Shown: positions 53,048 through 63,248 of the stretch, piece by piece | How the letters are laid out: the number at the start of each line of letters is the position of its first letter | How positions within the stretch are numbered: position 1 is the stretch's first letter | Origin: Prevotella sp. | GTDB lineage: Bacteria > Bacteroidota > Bacteroidia > Bacteroidales > Bacteroidaceae | Direction: 5' to 3' | DNA length: 64,000 nucleotides | Assembly: GCA_017410365.1 (NCBI GenBank) | Contig: JAFQQY010000002.1 | Location: 1 to 64,000 of the forward strand | Made by a program: the position numbers and the translations under genes | Notes under the pieces: model-generated | Database searches by the model: none | Seen by the model: the letters and a program-made list of their open reading frames with translations, nothing else | What the model was told of the DNA's origin: nothing

Positions 53048-53713
53048 ATGAAAAAACTGATTTTTACCGCACTGCTGGCAGTGCTTGGATTTTCGGCAAC
53101 CGCCTTTGCACAGGACAATAATGAGGACAGGATCTCCACATTTGTTCGCGGTGGTGCGTCTATAAGTTCTTATTACGAGTCTGGTTCAGGCGGCAGCAAC
53201 ATTCGTTTGGGATATAATGCCGGTTTGGGAGTGATGTTGCCACTCCGCAGCAAAGGATTGCTAACGCATATCCAGTCGTCATTGCTTCTTGTATCAAAAG
53301 GAGCAAAAAGTGAAGAGCTGGGGATTAAGACGACCATAGAACAGGTATATGCACAGATTCCAATACAGTTTGTACATAAGTTTTCTGAAGGCGATGATAC
53401 TGGACCAAGCATTGGCTTTGGTCCATATCTCGCTTACGGCCTTTGGGGAGACTGCACCATTGAGCAACGTGTTAGCGGCACGTCATCAGCCACTACCTCT
53501 GTCAGCGTCGATACCTTTGGTGATGAGCTAAAGATTGACAGGTTTGATGTAGGACTGACGCTTACCTTTAAGCTTGATTTTGAGAAGTTCCTGATGGGCA
53601 TGGATGTTGACCTCGGACTGACCGACATTGGCAGTGATAGGACTGTAGGCAGACAAACCATGAAATACCCAAAGAACGTCAGCGGCTCTCTGTATATAGG
53701 TTATAGATTCTGA
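53048..53713 (+). CDS. PorT-like outer-membrane beta-barrel protein
   Basis: A 221-residue exported protein with a signal peptide cut near FAQD (residue 22). The strand pattern and motifs GYNAGLGVMLPL, IPIQFVHKF and RFDVGLTLTFKLDF and the terminal SLYIGYRF are typical of the 'outer membrane beta-barrel domain' (PF13568-like) family. Specific role unknown. The transcript ends at the terminator at 53754. Confidence 0.75.
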   Translation: MKKLIFTALLAVLGFSATAFAQDNNEDRISTFVRGGASISSYYESGSGGSNIRLGYNAGLGVMLPLRSKGLLTHIQSSLLLVSKGAKSEELGIKTTIEQVYAQIPIQFVHKFSEGDDTGPSIGFGPYLAYGLWGDCTIEQRVSGTSSATTSVSVDTFGDELKIDRFDVGLTLTFKLDFEKFLMGMDVDLGLTDIGSDRTVGRQTMKYPKNVSGSLYIGYRF

Positions 53714-53753
53714 TTTTTGCGAAAAGTGTATTTACAACTATTTCTTTATACAT

Positions 53754-53788
53754 AATAGAGGCGCAATGGCGTCTCTATTTGTTTTTTC
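53754..53788 (+). terminator. Intrinsic terminator after the barrel pair
   Basis: Stem AATAGAGGCGC-AATG-GCGTCTCTATT followed by TGTTTTTT. Confidence 0.85.
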
Positions 53789-53889
53789 CTCTTAACGCTC
53801 CATCTCCTTGGAGAAGGATTGGCTTCCAGTCGATTAATGAAGAGCGTTGAAGGTGATTACTCTACCCTAAACCCTTTGAATCTTTAAAC

Positions 53890-53981
53890 CATCAGCAACT
53901 TTTGGCAACAAATTACCGCCACTTTATTTTGCCGATAAGAGAATAATAAGTATATTTGCAAAATAAAAACAATCTAATATT
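53890..53981 (+). promoter_or_regulatory. Duplicated promoter region, copy 2
   Basis: Copy of 52158-52248 in front of the gene at 53999. The -7 box TATATTTG is at 53951-53958 and TTG at 53929-53931, again with 19-bp spacing. Confidence 0.8.
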
Positions 53982-53998
53982 TAATTCATTAAAACCTG

Positions 53999-55540
53999 AT
54001 GCCTATGAAAAGAATATTTACTACTTTGTCTATTGTTTGTTTATTCGCATGCGCCATGTTCGGGCAGAGTTCATTCCTTGACAGCAAAAAGGTGTGGCAT
54101 ACGGTATGGAACAATACTGTTGAAACTGTGCATAAATATTATTATGTAGATGAAAATATAATTCAAATAAGAAGCTCTTATTTGAAAAAATGTCAGAAGA
54201 TGTATGTTAAAACAAGTCCCGACGACAATCAAGGGGAATTTGTTGCATATATAGGCGAAGCAAATGGCAAATTGTATCGCAGCAGAGACAATACAACAAG
54301 ATTTTTTGACGTTATTTATGACTCTAATCTTCCAGAAGGCGGTTTGACAGAATATGGTTATAAGGTTGTAAAAACAGACGAGATTATTGTGGGAGATAGA
54401 ACAACAAGACGTTACAAGTACGAGAAGACACAAGGTAATGAGAAACTGGAATATATATGGGTGGATGGCATAGGTAGTTTATGTGGCCCTTTGGTTGCTG
54501 AAGCTCGTTTGCCTGGCAATTATGAAACACTTGTTGACGTAGAGGTGGATGGCAAGGTTATAGCCACTCATGAATTATTGACACAAGCAGACGGATTTGT
54601 AGTCAACCTAAATGAGACATCGCTTGAGCAAGGCGTGAAAGATTTAAAAACGCCTGTTCACTATCTTACAATATCAGGCAAGCCAAAGACTGACGATTTA
54701 GACTACATTAGAAACATGATAATGCCTGACATAAAAGGATTGAACTTGCGTAATCTTGACTTAGATACAATCCCAGCAAAGGCGTTCTACACAACCATAA
54801 GCAACAACAAGCGCATAATTCTGCCTAAAACATTAAAGCATCTGGCTGATAGTGCTTTATGCTCAAAATCGCATCTACTCATGGGACCAAATGATTACGG
54901 ATTGATATTCGAGCTGACCAGTCCTACATTCCCAACTCTTGGCAAGGATGTGTATGCGGAGAAATTAGAAGACCAAGACTATGTAACTATGCCTATCATT
55001 GTTCCTTCTGCAGACAATGAGGCTTTTAGATGCAATGCTAATAGCGATATTTTATATTCTGCAGATGGCACGATAGCATATTACTGCAATAATGGTTATG
55101 AAATAGCCGAGGGCACACGCATAATAAATGGCGGATTCATGGAGAATGGTCAAATACGAGGAAATTTCTACATATCTGCAACAGTTGACAGCATCGGCGA
55201 CAGGGCTTTTGCCAATGTTGGTCTTGTATTTTATACAGGTTATCCTGGAGAGGATATGACATGCTATGCCCCTAATCCTCCGAAACTGGGCAAGGATGTG
55301 TTTGTAAACTCAATGATATATCATATTCCTGTTTATGTGCCAAGCAAGAGTTATGATATATACAAGAATACTGAGGTTTGGAAAGACTTTGATCTAGGCA
55401 GACTGGTTGATGATGGTATCGAAGATATAACAACCGGCAAACAGTCCTCAAATGCATTCTACGACCTCCAAGGCAGAAAGGTAAAGAGCCCGACTAAGGG
55501 ACTTTACATCAAAGACGGGAAGAAGGTGTTAATTAAGTGA
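53999..55540 (+). CDS. Secreted LRR-like protein with T9SS-type tail
   Basis: A 513-residue protein; start at 53999 or 54005 (MPMKR/MKR). It has a signal peptide (FTTLSIVCLFACAMFGQ). The middle has irregular leucine-rich segments (GLNLRNLDLDTIPAKAFYTTISNNKRIILPKTLKHLADSAL), like the BspA-type repeats of Bacteroidales surface proteins. The end, AFYDLQGRKV then KGLYIKDGKKVLIK, is a short Prevotella-type sorting tail. It shares its promoter sequence with the barrel operon. Confidence 0.75.
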   Translation: MPMKRIFTTLSIVCLFACAMFGQSSFLDSKKVWHTVWNNTVETVHKYYYVDENIIQIRSSYLKKCQKMYVKTSPDDNQGEFVAYIGEANGKLYRSRDNTTRFFDVIYDSNLPEGGLTEYGYKVVKTDEIIVGDRTTRRYKYEKTQGNEKLEYIWVDGIGSLCGPLVAEARLPGNYETLVDVEVDGKVIATHELLTQADGFVVNLNETSLEQGVKDLKTPVHYLTISGKPKTDDLDYIRNMIMPDIKGLNLRNLDLDTIPAKAFYTTISNNKRIILPKTLKHLADSALCSKSHLLMGPNDYGLIFELTSPTFPTLGKDVYAEKLEDQDYVTMPIIVPSADNEAFRCNANSDILYSADGTIAYYCNNGYEIAEGTRIINGGFMENGQIRGNFYISATVDSIGDRAFANVGLVFYTGYPGEDMTCYAPNPPKLGKDVFVNSMIYHIPVYVPSKSYDIYKNTEVWKDFDLGRLVDDGIEDITTGKQSSNAFYDLQGRKVKSPTKGLYIKDGKKVLIK

Positions 55541-55584
55541 AAAGCGGGAAGTGCTATTTAGTTTTTGAAATATGAAAACAAAAA

Positions 55585-56715
55585 TCATTTAATCCAAACA
55601 TCCTTAGGACTCCACTTCTCCAACCACTCAACATAAGGCATGCCGTCTTCACGGAATTGGATGGGCAACCAGATGTAGCGGGCATCAATAGGATGCTTCG
55701 GGCGCCAGATGTCTGCCATGAAAATAAAAGCATCTTTCTTGCCTTGAACAGGTAATATATAGGTGCTTTGGCCGCCTAAGGTAAGATTGGCGTTAGGTCC
55801 GACACATGGATTAGGATGTTTCTGCCAAGGTCCGTAGATATTATCAGCCGAGAACATTCGAGCCTCATTAGGGTCCCAGCCTGTGCATCCCGATGCTATG
55901 AGCCAGTACTTGCCGTCTTTCTTGAATATTGCCGGCGCCTCGTTATGACCGGCAGGAGCCAAACGGGCATATTTACCGGTGTGGCTAAGGAAATCGTCGG
56001 TCAATTCAGCGATATGCAACGTGAGATTGTCTTCAGAAGAGTAGATGTGGTATGCCTTTCCATCGTCGTCTACGTAGAGAGTCATATCGCGTGACATCTG
56101 ACCGCCGTTAAGGTCGCGCTTCACAAAGAGTCCTTTGTCGATGGCCTTGTACCACCTCGGCGTCCACCATTCCTTATAATCGTCGATATTTAGCAACTGC
56201 ATCTCCGCCTTCTGCTCATCGGTCATGTTGAAAGGCAACTTGCCTGGGTTTATCCTACCGCTGCGGATGAAGGTGAAAGGACCTGTTGGGCTGTCGCTAA
56301 CGGCAACGCCGGCACGTGCTGCTGCATAACCCTTGCCTTTGAGTTCGAGGTGAAACCACATGACAAATTTCTTGGTCTTCTTGTTGTATATCACCTTCGG
56401 ACGCTCTATGATGCATCCTTTCTCTATGTCGCTGCCTCTCTCGCTGCTAACCTTGAGCACAGCCCCTTCGTTTTTCCAGTCGGTAAGATTCTTTGACGAA
56501 TAGCACATGACACCGACAAGAGCATTGCTCGTTCGCTCGCTTTTATGTTCGCCATACCAATAATATCTGCCTTTGTGATAAAGCACGCCACCGCCATGGG
56601 CATTGATGTGCACACCTTCGTTATCGAGCCACAATGCTCCTGGCTCTATTGTTTCTGCAGCATTTGCACAGAGGCTAAATGCCAAGAAGAGAATGAAATT
56701 AAAGAATGTTTTCAT
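55585..56715 (-). CDS. GH43-family glycoside hydrolase
   Basis: A 376-residue exported enzyme with a signal peptide (FNFILFLAFSLCANA). The five-bladed propeller of GH43 is suggested by NAHGGGVLYHKGRYYWYGEH, IIERPKVIYNKKTKKFVMWFH, SRDMTLYVDDDGKAYHIYSS and NEAPAIFKKDGKYWLIASG, with acidic residues at the usual blade starts. It may act on a galactan or arabinan side chain; the subfamily was not determined. No SusC/D pair is adjacent. Confidence 0.85.
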   Translation of the reverse strand: MKTFFNFILFLAFSLCANAAETIEPGALWLDNEGVHINAHGGGVLYHKGRYYWYGEHKSERTSNALVGVMCYSSKNLTDWKNEGAVLKVSSERGSDIEKGCIIERPKVIYNKKTKKFVMWFHLELKGKGYAAARAGVAVSDSPTGPFTFIRSGRINPGKLPFNMTDEQKAEMQLLNIDDYKEWWTPRWYKAIDKGLFVKRDLNGGQMSRDMTLYVDDDGKAYHIYSSEDNLTLHIAELTDDFLSHTGKYARLAPAGHNEAPAIFKKDGKYWLIASGCTGWDPNEARMFSADNIYGPWQKHPNPCVGPNANLTLGGQSTYILPVQGKKDAFIFMADIWRPKHPIDARYIWLPIQFREDGMPYVEWLEKWSPKDVWIK

Positions 56716-56725
56716 TATTAATAAT

Positions 56726-56806
56726 GGTGCTAATGAAACTTATGGGGCTATTAGACTTATGAGGCTTATGAGACCCATGAGCCCTATGAGACTCATGAGC
56801 CTAAAA
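56726..56806. repeat. 9-bp microsatellite GAGACTCAT
   Basis: About nine units (GGTGCTAAT, GAAACTTAT, GGGGCTATT, AGACTTAT, GAGGCTTAT, GAGACCCAT, GAGCCCTAT, GAGACTCAT, GAGCCTAAA) between GH43 and the stop of the DUF4834 gene. Same family as 28191-28256. Confidence 0.9.
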
Positions 56807-56810
56807 GACT

Positions 56811-57149
56811 TTATTTAGTCTCCTCAAAGTCGACATACTCGCCGACATTATCGTCAATAATCTTCCTATTGGCAGTCTTTGGGTCGCGCTGATCGATTAT
56901 ACGCCCGCGGGAACCGCGCTTTTTCTCGTTTGCACGAGTCCACTTGTCGTTGGTATAGCCATAACTCTGCTGGCGTCTGCCGGTATAGTCGGCATGGAAG
57001 CGGCTGCTGGTATCCTCCTGCTCGTTGCCACCTGTCATCATATCGCGCAACTTGCGCACCCAACGCACAACAAAGGTGAAGGCGAGCATAACCACAATGG
57101 CTATAGCCACCAATATGAACAACAAAGCGATGATTATTCCCTGCAACAT
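56811..57149 (-). CDS. DUF4834 small membrane protein
   Basis: A 112-residue protein with one N-terminal transmembrane helix (GIIIALLFILVAIAIVVMLAFTFVV) and a basic, Gly/Arg-rich tail ending in IIDDNVGEYVDFEE. This matches DUF4834 of Bacteroidetes. Function unknown. It lies 5 bp downstream of pssA in the psd-pssA run. Confidence 0.8.
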   Translation of the reverse strand: MLQGIIIALLFILVAIAIVVMLAFTFVVRWVRKLRDMMTGGNEQEDTSSRFHADYTGRRQQSYGYTNDKWTRANEKKRGSRGRIIDQRDPKTANRKIIDDNVGEYVDFEETK

Positions 57150-57154
57150 AAGCC

Positions 57155-57871
57155 TTATAAGGTTTTCTTTTTAGTAAAAGCAGAAAGGACGACGTACCAC
57201 GCAATGATGGCCGCGAAACCGCTGAACTGGAATATCAGCAGCAGAGGGATGCACGTGAGCAGGAATATATACTTAATCTCATTGCCACGCCAGCCCCATG
57301 ATTTGAATTTCAGAGCAAACATAGGTATCTCGGCAATGAGCATATAACTCATAATGAAAACCAGCAAATAGACACACGCCACCGTATAGACAGATGACGA
57401 CAGATAAGCCTCGCTTCCTACAATGAGCGACCCCCAGAACAAGGCATTGGCAGGAGTTGGCAGACCGATGAACGATGTGCTCTGACGCTCATCGAGATTA
57501 AACTTAGCCAAACGAAGCGCAGAAAAACCTGCCATAATAAATGCCAGATAAGGCAGATATTCGCTTACAGCCGACAATGCCTGCGGATATTGCTGTGTGG
57601 CAAGCAGCGTGAAAACCATTGACGAAGGAGCGACACCAAACGTAACGACATCTGCCAGCGAATCCAGTTCTTTGCCAATAGGCGAAGAAACACCCAGAAG
57701 ACGTGCCGTCATGCCGTCAAAGAAATCAAAGACTGCTCCAAGTACAATGAAAAGGAATGCCATTCCGTAGAGGCCGAAAAGAGCATTATGAACTGCTATG
57801 CAACCGCAAATGAGATTGCAGCATGTTATAGTGTTTGGAATATGCTTTGTCACGCAGTTTGCCATAATCAA
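57155..57871 (-). CDS. pssA: CDP-diacylglycerol-serine O-phosphatidyltransferase
   Basis: A 238-residue polytopic enzyme of the CDP-alcohol phosphotransferase family. The catalytic motif reads [31 protein letters not shown] (D-x2-DG-x2-AR-x8-G-x3-D-x3-D). It makes phosphatidylserine in the inner membrane. It overlaps psd by four bases. Confidence 0.95.
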   Translation of the reverse strand: MIMANCVTKHIPNTITCCNLICGCIAVHNALFGLYGMAFLFIVLGAVFDFFDGMTARLLGVSSPIGKELDSLADVVTFGVAPSSMVFTLLATQQYPQALSAVSEYLPYLAFIMAGFSALRLAKFNLDERQSTSFIGLPTPANALFWGSLIVGSEAYLSSSVYTVACVYLLVFIMSYMLIAEIPMFALKFKSWGWRGNEIKYIFLLTCIPLLLIFQFSGFAAIIAWYVVLSAFTKKKTL

Positions 57872-58560
57872 CTCTTTAGTTTGGCTATCACTGTCATATT
57901 ACCTGTTGTTGCCTGGCCCATCTTTACACATACCTCACTATCTACAGGCAAATAGACGTCGACGCGAGAACCCAACTTAATGAATCCCAGATGCTCGTCG
58001 ATAAAGCATTCTTCATCTTTCTTGGCGTATGTTACGATGCGGCGAGCCATTGCACCTGCTATCTGACGACACAAGATATCTGTACCTTCTGGAGTAGTAA
58101 TCAGAACGTCGGCATGCTCGTTCTCTTCGCTGGCTTTTGGAAGCCATGCCTTATGGAAGTTGCCGTCTACATGCGCCACCGACTTTACCTTGCCGTCAAC
58201 AGGGAACCAGTTGGCATGCACATTGAGCGGACTCATAAAGATTGATATCATAAGGCGGCGATCGTGGAAATACTCGTGCTCGTCTACTTCTTCTACAACA
58301 ACAATCTTACCATCGGCAGGAGCCACTACCGTGCGTTCGGTCTCGCCATTAAAATAACGGATTGGGCAGCGATAAAAGTTAAGCACTATCAGCCAAAGAG
58401 AACCTGCTACAACAAGAAAAAGCCAGAAGGGCCATTTCATATCAAAGGAATTGTATAGTATAAGCGCCAAAACAACGATTGACGCGATGCTATATAGTAA
58501 GGTCGAGGTGCCTTCGTGGTGGATTCTTATCTTTTTTAGTTTCCGTATTCTTTCACCCAT
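57868..58560 (-). CDS. psd: Phosphatidylserine decarboxylase
   Basis: A 230-residue archaetidyl/phosphatidylserine decarboxylase-type enzyme. Two N-terminal helices are followed by [34 protein letters not shown] and the self-cleavage region [13 protein letters not shown], where the Gly-Ser bond yields the pyruvoyl group. Together with PssA it makes phosphatidylethanolamine. Confidence 0.94.
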   Translation of the reverse strand: MGERIRKLKKIRIHHEGTSTLLYSIASIVVLALILYNSFDMKWPFWLFLVVAGSLWLIVLNFYRCPIRYFNGETERTVVAPADGKIVVVEEVDEHEYFHDRRLMISIFMSPLNVHANWFPVDGKVKSVAHVDGNFHKAWLPKASEENEHADVLITTPEGTDILCRQIAGAMARRIVTYAKKDEECFIDEHLGFIKLGSRVDVYLPVDSEVCVKMGQATTGNMTVIAKLKS

Positions 58561-58588
58561 GTAGTTTCAATAGTTTTAAATCTAACTG

Positions 58589-58596
58589 CAAAGATA
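58589..58596 (-). promoter_or_regulatory. -7 promoter element of psd-pssA
   Basis: The minus strand reads TATCTTTG, 29 bp upstream of the start at 58560. Confidence 0.6.
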
Positions 58597-58700
58597 CTTC
58601 TTTTTTATATAACAGACAAACTTTTTGTTCTAAAAATGCCTCGGTAAGTTAAAGGCTGTTTTTTTATTACCGTTTGTTTGGCAATATCAACTTTTAGTAG

Positions 58701-58708
58701 TAATTTTG
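58701..58708 (+). promoter_or_regulatory. Promoter of dnaE
   Basis: -7 TAATTTTG with TTG at 58678-58680 (20 bp spacing), 20 bp before the ATG at 58729. Confidence 0.65.
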
Positions 58709-58728
58709 AAGTCTGATTTTTTTAAGTT

Positions 58729-61700
58729 ATGCAAGACTTCGTTCATCTACATGTGCATACATATTTCTCTGTGCTTGACGGTCAGGCAAGTATAAAGAAG
58801 CTCGTTGACAAGGCCATTGCCAACGGCATGAGAGGTATGGCTGTCACCGACCATGGCAACATGATGGGAATAAAGGAATTCTTCAACTGTTGCAAGAAGG
58901 TGAACGGCAAACGAAAGGACGAAGGCCTGGAACCATTCAAGCCTATAATAGGCTGCGAGATGTATGTCGTGAGAAACAACAGGCGACTGACCGACCGCGA
59001 CAAAGGAGATGCTAGAGGAAACCACCTCATAGTGCTGGCAAAGAACGAAAAGGGGTATCACAATCTGATAAAACTGGTATCGAAGTCCTGGACAGAAGGT
59101 TTCTATGGTTGTGCCCGTACCGACCATGTGGAACTGGAGAAGTATCACGAAGGACTGATTATCTGTTCGGCATGTATTGCCGGTGAGGTGCCAGAGAAGA
59201 TTCTGCATGGCGATGAGAAAGGCGCCGAGGAGGCATTGCTTTGGTATAAAGGGGTGTTTGGCGACGACTACTACATTGAGTTGCAGCGCCATGAGGTGAA
59301 GAATCCTAACATCAGGGCGAACCGCGAGACATTTCCGTTGCAACAACAGGCAAATGCAAAGCTGATAGAACTGGCACGCAAGCACAACGTGAAACTGATC
59401 TGTACCAACGACTGCCACTTCGTGGACGAAGAAAATGCCGAGGCGCACGACCGTCTGCTCTGTCTGTCAACGGGCAAAGACCTTAACGACCCTACGCGTA
59501 TGCTCTACTCAAAACAGGAGTGGTTCAAGACGCGCGAAGAGATGAACGAGGTTTTCGCAGACATACCGGAAGCTCTTGCCAACACTTGCGAAATACTCGA
59601 TAAGGTTGAGACTTACAGCATAGACCACGACCCTATCATGCCGTTCTTCCCTATTCCTACAGACTTTGGAACTGAAGAGGAGTACAGGCAGAGAATAACG
59701 GAAAAGGAACTCTACGACGAATTTACCAGCGACGAGAACGGCAAGAACCAGCTATCACCTGAAGAGGGCGAGAAAAAGATAAAGAAACTGGGCGGCTACG
59801 ACCGTCTGTACAGAATAAAGTTTGAGGCCGACTATCTGGCAAAACTGGCTTACGACGGAGCTAAACGCCTCTATGGCGAACCGCTGACCGACGAGGTTGA
59901 GGAACGAGTGAAGTTCGAGTTGCACATCATGAAGACCATGGGATTTCCCGGCTACTTTCTTATCGTGCAAGACTTCATCAACGCCGCACAGCAAGAACTG
60001 GGTGTAATGGTCGGTCCAGGACGTGGTTCGGCTGCAGGTTCGGTGGTGGCCTACTGTCTTGGAATCACAAAGATAGACCCTATAAAATATGACTTGCTGT
60101 TTGAGCGTTTCCTGAACCCCGACCGTATATCACTGCCTGATATCGATACCGACTTTGACGATGACGGACGCGGACGTGTGCTGGAATGGGTTGAGGACAA
60201 ATATGGTCATGAAAAAGTGGCGCACATCATTACATACGGAACGATGGCAACAAAGAACTCTATCAAGGACGTTGCACGAGTTCAAGGTCTGCCATTGGCA
60301 CGAAGCAACCAACTTTGCAAAGCCATACCCGACCGACTGCCAAACGGGCTGAAGATGAATCTGGCTAATGCCGTAAGCGTGATACCGGAACTGAAAGAGG
60401 CTGAGGCAAGTGCCGACATCATAGAGCGAGAGACTATAAAATACGCAAAGATGCTGGAGGGCACGGTGCGCAACACTGGTATCCATGCCTGCGGAACCAT
60501 CATCTGCCGCGATGCCATTAGCGACTGGGTGCCTGTATCAACGGCTGAAGACAAGGCAAATCCGGGACATAAACTGCTGTGTACGCAATATGACGGTCAT
60601 GTGATTGAGGACACCGGACTTATCAAGATGGACTTCTTGGGCCTGAAAACACTGTCGCAGCTGAAAGAGGCACTTGAGAATATCCGATTGTCTAAAGGCA
60701 TCGAGATAGACCTCGACAACATCCCCATCGACGACGAACTGACATACAAGTTATATAGCGAAGGCAGAACCATCGGAACATTCCAGTTTGAATCTGCCGG
60801 AATGCAGAAATATCTGAAAGAACTGCAACCCACGGTGTTCGAGGACCTTATAGCCATGAACGCGCTTTATCGTCCGGGCCCGATGGACTATATCCCTGAC
60901 TTCATCGCACGAAAGAAAGACCCTACGAAAATCAAGTACGACATCCCGTGCATGGAGAAGTATCTGAAAGACACCTACGGCATTACGGTATATCAGGAGC
61001 AGGTGATGCTTCTAAGCCGACAGCTTGCCAACTTCACCCGAGGCCAAAGCGATACGCTCAGAAAGGCGATGGGTAAGAAGATGATTGACAAGATGAACGA
61101 GCTGGAAGCGCTGTTCTATGATGGCGGAGTGAAAAACGGCCACGACCAAAAGGTACTGCAGAAGATTTGGGAAGACTGGAAAAAGTTTGCCAGTTACGCT
61201 TTCAACAAGAGTCATGCCACGTGCTACTCATGGGTAGCCTATCAGACAGCATACCTAAAGGCCCACTACCCTGCTGAGTTTATGGCAGGCGTAATGAGCC
61301 GAAGCTTGGACAGCATAACAGACATAACCAAACTGATGGATGAGTGTCGAAGCATGGGAATACCGACATTGGGACCTGACGTCAACGAGAGCCGCCAAAA
61401 GTTCAGCACCAACAAGAAGGGCGAGATACGCTTCGGCATCAGTGCCATCAAGGGTGTGGGCGGTGCTGTTGCCGACGCCATTATAAACGAGCGTGAAAAG
61501 AACGGACCGTACCTAAGCATTTTCGACTTCATACAGCGTGTTAGCCTCAGCAGCGTCAACCGTAAAAGCGTAGAATCGCTTGTGCTCAGTGGAGCATTCG
61601 ACGGTTTCAATACCATGGCGCGAGAAGACTTCTTTGCAAAGAACAATAAGGGTGAGGAATTTCTGGACCTGCTGATGAGATACGGGCAAACCTACCAGAT

Positions 61701-62439
61701 GGAGCAGATGCAGGCGAAGGTATCACTATTTGGCGGCGACAATGCCGTAGAAATAAGTACCCCACCAATCATAAAGGGCGAACCGTGGAGCGACATTGAG
61801 CGACTGAATCGTGAGCGCGAACTCGTTGGCATCTATCTGTCTGCCCATCCGCTAGACGAATACAAGATCGTGCTTGACAACTTGTGCAATGCCAAGTGTG
61901 CCGAATTGTCAGACATGTCGCAGTTTACAGACAGGGAAGACATCGTTATGGGTGGCATTGTGACAGGAATAAAAGAGAAATTCACAAAAACAGGCAAGCC
62001 CTGCGGATTCATCACACTGGAAGACTTTGAAGGCAGCGGCGAACTGGCTCTGTTCGGTGAAGAATGGGGACGATGGAAAGGAATGTTCAAAGAGGGATGC
62101 ACCGTATATATCACCGCCAAATACCAGCCACGCTACAGAGGGGGCAACATGTATGAGTTCAAGATACAGAACATAGAGTATCTGCAGACGGTGAAGGAAA
62201 AAGCTATCGACCGCATAACGATATCAATAGCGGCAGACCAACTGGATAACCTTGTGGCTGAGGAACTTAGCGAGATTATCAAGAAATATCCCGGAACGAC
62301 AAAACTTTATGTTCAGGTGCACGACCCTAACAACAAGAACCACGTGCTTTTGAGAAGCGGGAAGTTTACCATCGACATAAGGCAGAGCCTGATTTCGTAT
62401 ATAGAACAGAAAGAGGGACTTGACTATAAGATAAACTAA
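58729..62439 (+). CDS. dnaE: DNA polymerase III alpha subunit
   Basis: A 1236-residue replicative polymerase. The PHP domain opens with FVHLHVHTYFSVLDGQASI (residues 3-21) and continues with TDHGNMMG. The palm has GPGRGSAAGSVVAYCLGI and the catalytic PDIDTDFDDDGRGRV (about residues 475-490), then GTMATKNSIKDVARV and RPGPMDYIPDFI. Helix-hairpin-helix and OB-fold regions follow (IVMGGIVTGIKEKFTKTGKPCGFITLED). Complete and apparently functional. Confidence 0.98.
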   Translation: MQDFVHLHVHTYFSVLDGQASIKKLVDKAIANGMRGMAVTDHGNMMGIKEFFNCCKKVNGKRKDEGLEPFKPIIGCEMYVVRNNRRLTDRDKGDARGNHLIVLAKNEKGYHNLIKLVSKSWTEGFYGCARTDHVELEKYHEGLIICSACIAGEVPEKILHGDEKGAEEALLWYKGVFGDDYYIELQRHEVKNPNIRANRETFPLQQQANAKLIELARKHNVKLICTNDCHFVDEENAEAHDRLLCLSTGKDLNDPTRMLYSKQEWFKTREEMNEVFADIPEALANTCEILDKVETYSIDHDPIMPFFPIPTDFGTEEEYRQRITEKELYDEFTSDENGKNQLSPEEGEKKIKKLGGYDRLYRIKFEADYLAKLAYDGAKRLYGEPLTDEVEERVKFELHIMKTMGFPGYFLIVQDFINAAQQELGVMVGPGRGSAAGSVVAYCLGITKIDPIKYDLLFERFLNPDRISLPDIDTDFDDDGRGRVLEWVEDKYGHEKVAHIITYGTMATKNSIKDVARVQGLPLARSNQLCKAIPDRLPNGLKMNLANAVSVIPELKEAEASADIIERETIKYAKMLEGTVRNTGIHACGTIICRDAISDWVPVSTAEDKANPGHKLLCTQYDGHVIEDTGLIKMDFLGLKTLSQLKEALENIRLSKGIEIDLDNIPIDDELTYKLYSEGRTIGTFQFESAGMQKYLKELQPTVFEDLIAMNALYRPGPMDYIPDFIARKKDPTKIKYDIPCMEKYLKDTYGITVYQEQVMLLSRQLANFTRGQSDTLRKAMGKKMIDKMNELEALFYDGGVKNGHDQKVLQKIWEDWKKFASYAFNKSHATCYSWVAYQTAYLKAHYPAEFMAGVMSRSLDSITDITKLMDECRSMGIPTLGPDVNESRQKFSTNKKGEIRFGISAIKGVGGAVADAIINEREKNGPYLSIFDFIQRVSLSSVNRKSVESLVLSGAFDGFNTMAREDFFAKNNKGEEFLDLLMRYGQTYQMEQMQAKVSLFGGDNAVEISTPPIIKGEPWSDIERLNRERELVGIYLSAHPLDEYKIVLDNLCNAKCAELSDMSQFTDREDIVMGGIVTGIKEKFTKTGKPCGFITLEDFEGSGELALFGEEWGRWKGMFKEGCTVYITAKYQPRYRGGNMYEFKIQNIEYLQTVKEKAIDRITISIAADQLDNLVAEELSEIIKKYPGTTKLYVQVHDPNNKNHVLLRSGKFTIDIRQSLISYIEQKEGLDYKIN

Positions 62440-62518
62440 ATGAAGTGGCACATTATTTGCTATCTTATAATTGTAACAATCAGACAAAAATAATATTAAC
62501 AATAAAACTATTAAGAAT

Positions 62519-62833
62519 ATGGAAGTACAGATTACAAGTGAAAACTTTGAGGGTTTGAAGAATGGAGCACAGCCATTAGTGATTGATTTCTGGGCTACTT
62601 GGTGTGGACCATGCCGCGCTATTGCACCTATCGTAGAAGAACTGGCAAAGGAATATGACGGCAAGGTGGTTGTTGGAAAGTGCGATGTTGAGGAGAACGA
62701 CGATATAGCATCTGAATTCGGAATCCGCAACATTCCTACTCTGATTTTCATCAAGGACGGTCAGGTAACAGACAAGTTGGTCGGCGCTGTTTCAAAGGCA
62801 AAAATCGAAGAGAAAATCCAAGCAATGCTCTAA
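62519..62833 (+). CDS. trxA: Thioredoxin
   Basis: A 104-residue thioredoxin with WATWCGPCRAIAP (active site CGPC at residues ~33-36) and the cis-Pro segment RNIPTLIFIKDG. Cytoplasmic disulfide reductant. It follows dnaE by 79 bp and is followed after 3 bp by a small acidic gene. Confidence 0.97.
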   Translation: MEVQITSENFEGLKNGAQPLVIDFWATWCGPCRAIAPIVEELAKEYDGKVVVGKCDVEENDDIASEFGIRNIPTLIFIKDGQVTDKLVGAVSKAKIEEKIQAML

Positions 62834-62836
62834 ACC

Positions 62837-63163
62837 ATGGCTAGTTTTGAAGAAGAACTCTTGATGGACGCTGAGGAGAATGCACGCGAGGCGGAATACA
62901 TTCTCAACACAATACCCAACGAACTGAAAGAGAAATTTACAGAAGATGACATATATTTTATGATGGATGCCATCGTAGACTATTATGTCAACAGCGGTGT
63001 TCTCGAAGGCAGCAACGACGACGAGTACGTAGAAATTGACCTGCAGAAAGTAGCGGAATATGTTTGCAAGGTTGCAAAAGAAGAAGGCAAGGACTACGAC
63101 CCTGCAGATGTGTTCTTCGTTGCTCAGGCTGACTTCGATTTCCAGGAAGAAGAGGCTGAATAA
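62837..63163 (+). CDS. Small acidic protein of unknown function
   Basis: A 108-residue, strongly acidic protein without signal peptide, predicted helical (FEEELLMDAEENAREAEYILNTIPNELKEKF). It starts 3 bp after the trxA stop, so co-transcription with thioredoxin is likely. I recognise no motif. Confidence 0.7.
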   Translation: MASFEEELLMDAEENAREAEYILNTIPNELKEKFTEDDIYFMMDAIVDYYVNSGVLEGSNDDEYVEIDLQKVAEYVCKVAKEEGKDYDPADVFFVAQADFDFQEEEAE

Positions 63164-63187
63164 GCATATCAGCTACATAGAATGAGA

Positions 63188-63221
63188 AAGTGGATGTCGG
63201 GAAAACTTCCTACATCCACTT
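63188..63221. terminator. Bidirectional terminator
   Basis: Arms AAGTGGATGT (63188-63197) and ACATCCACTT (63212-63221), followed by ATTCTTTAT, between convergent genes ending at 63163 and 63249. Confidence 0.8.
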
Positions 63222-63248
63222 ATTCTTTATACAGAAGACTGAAACACA

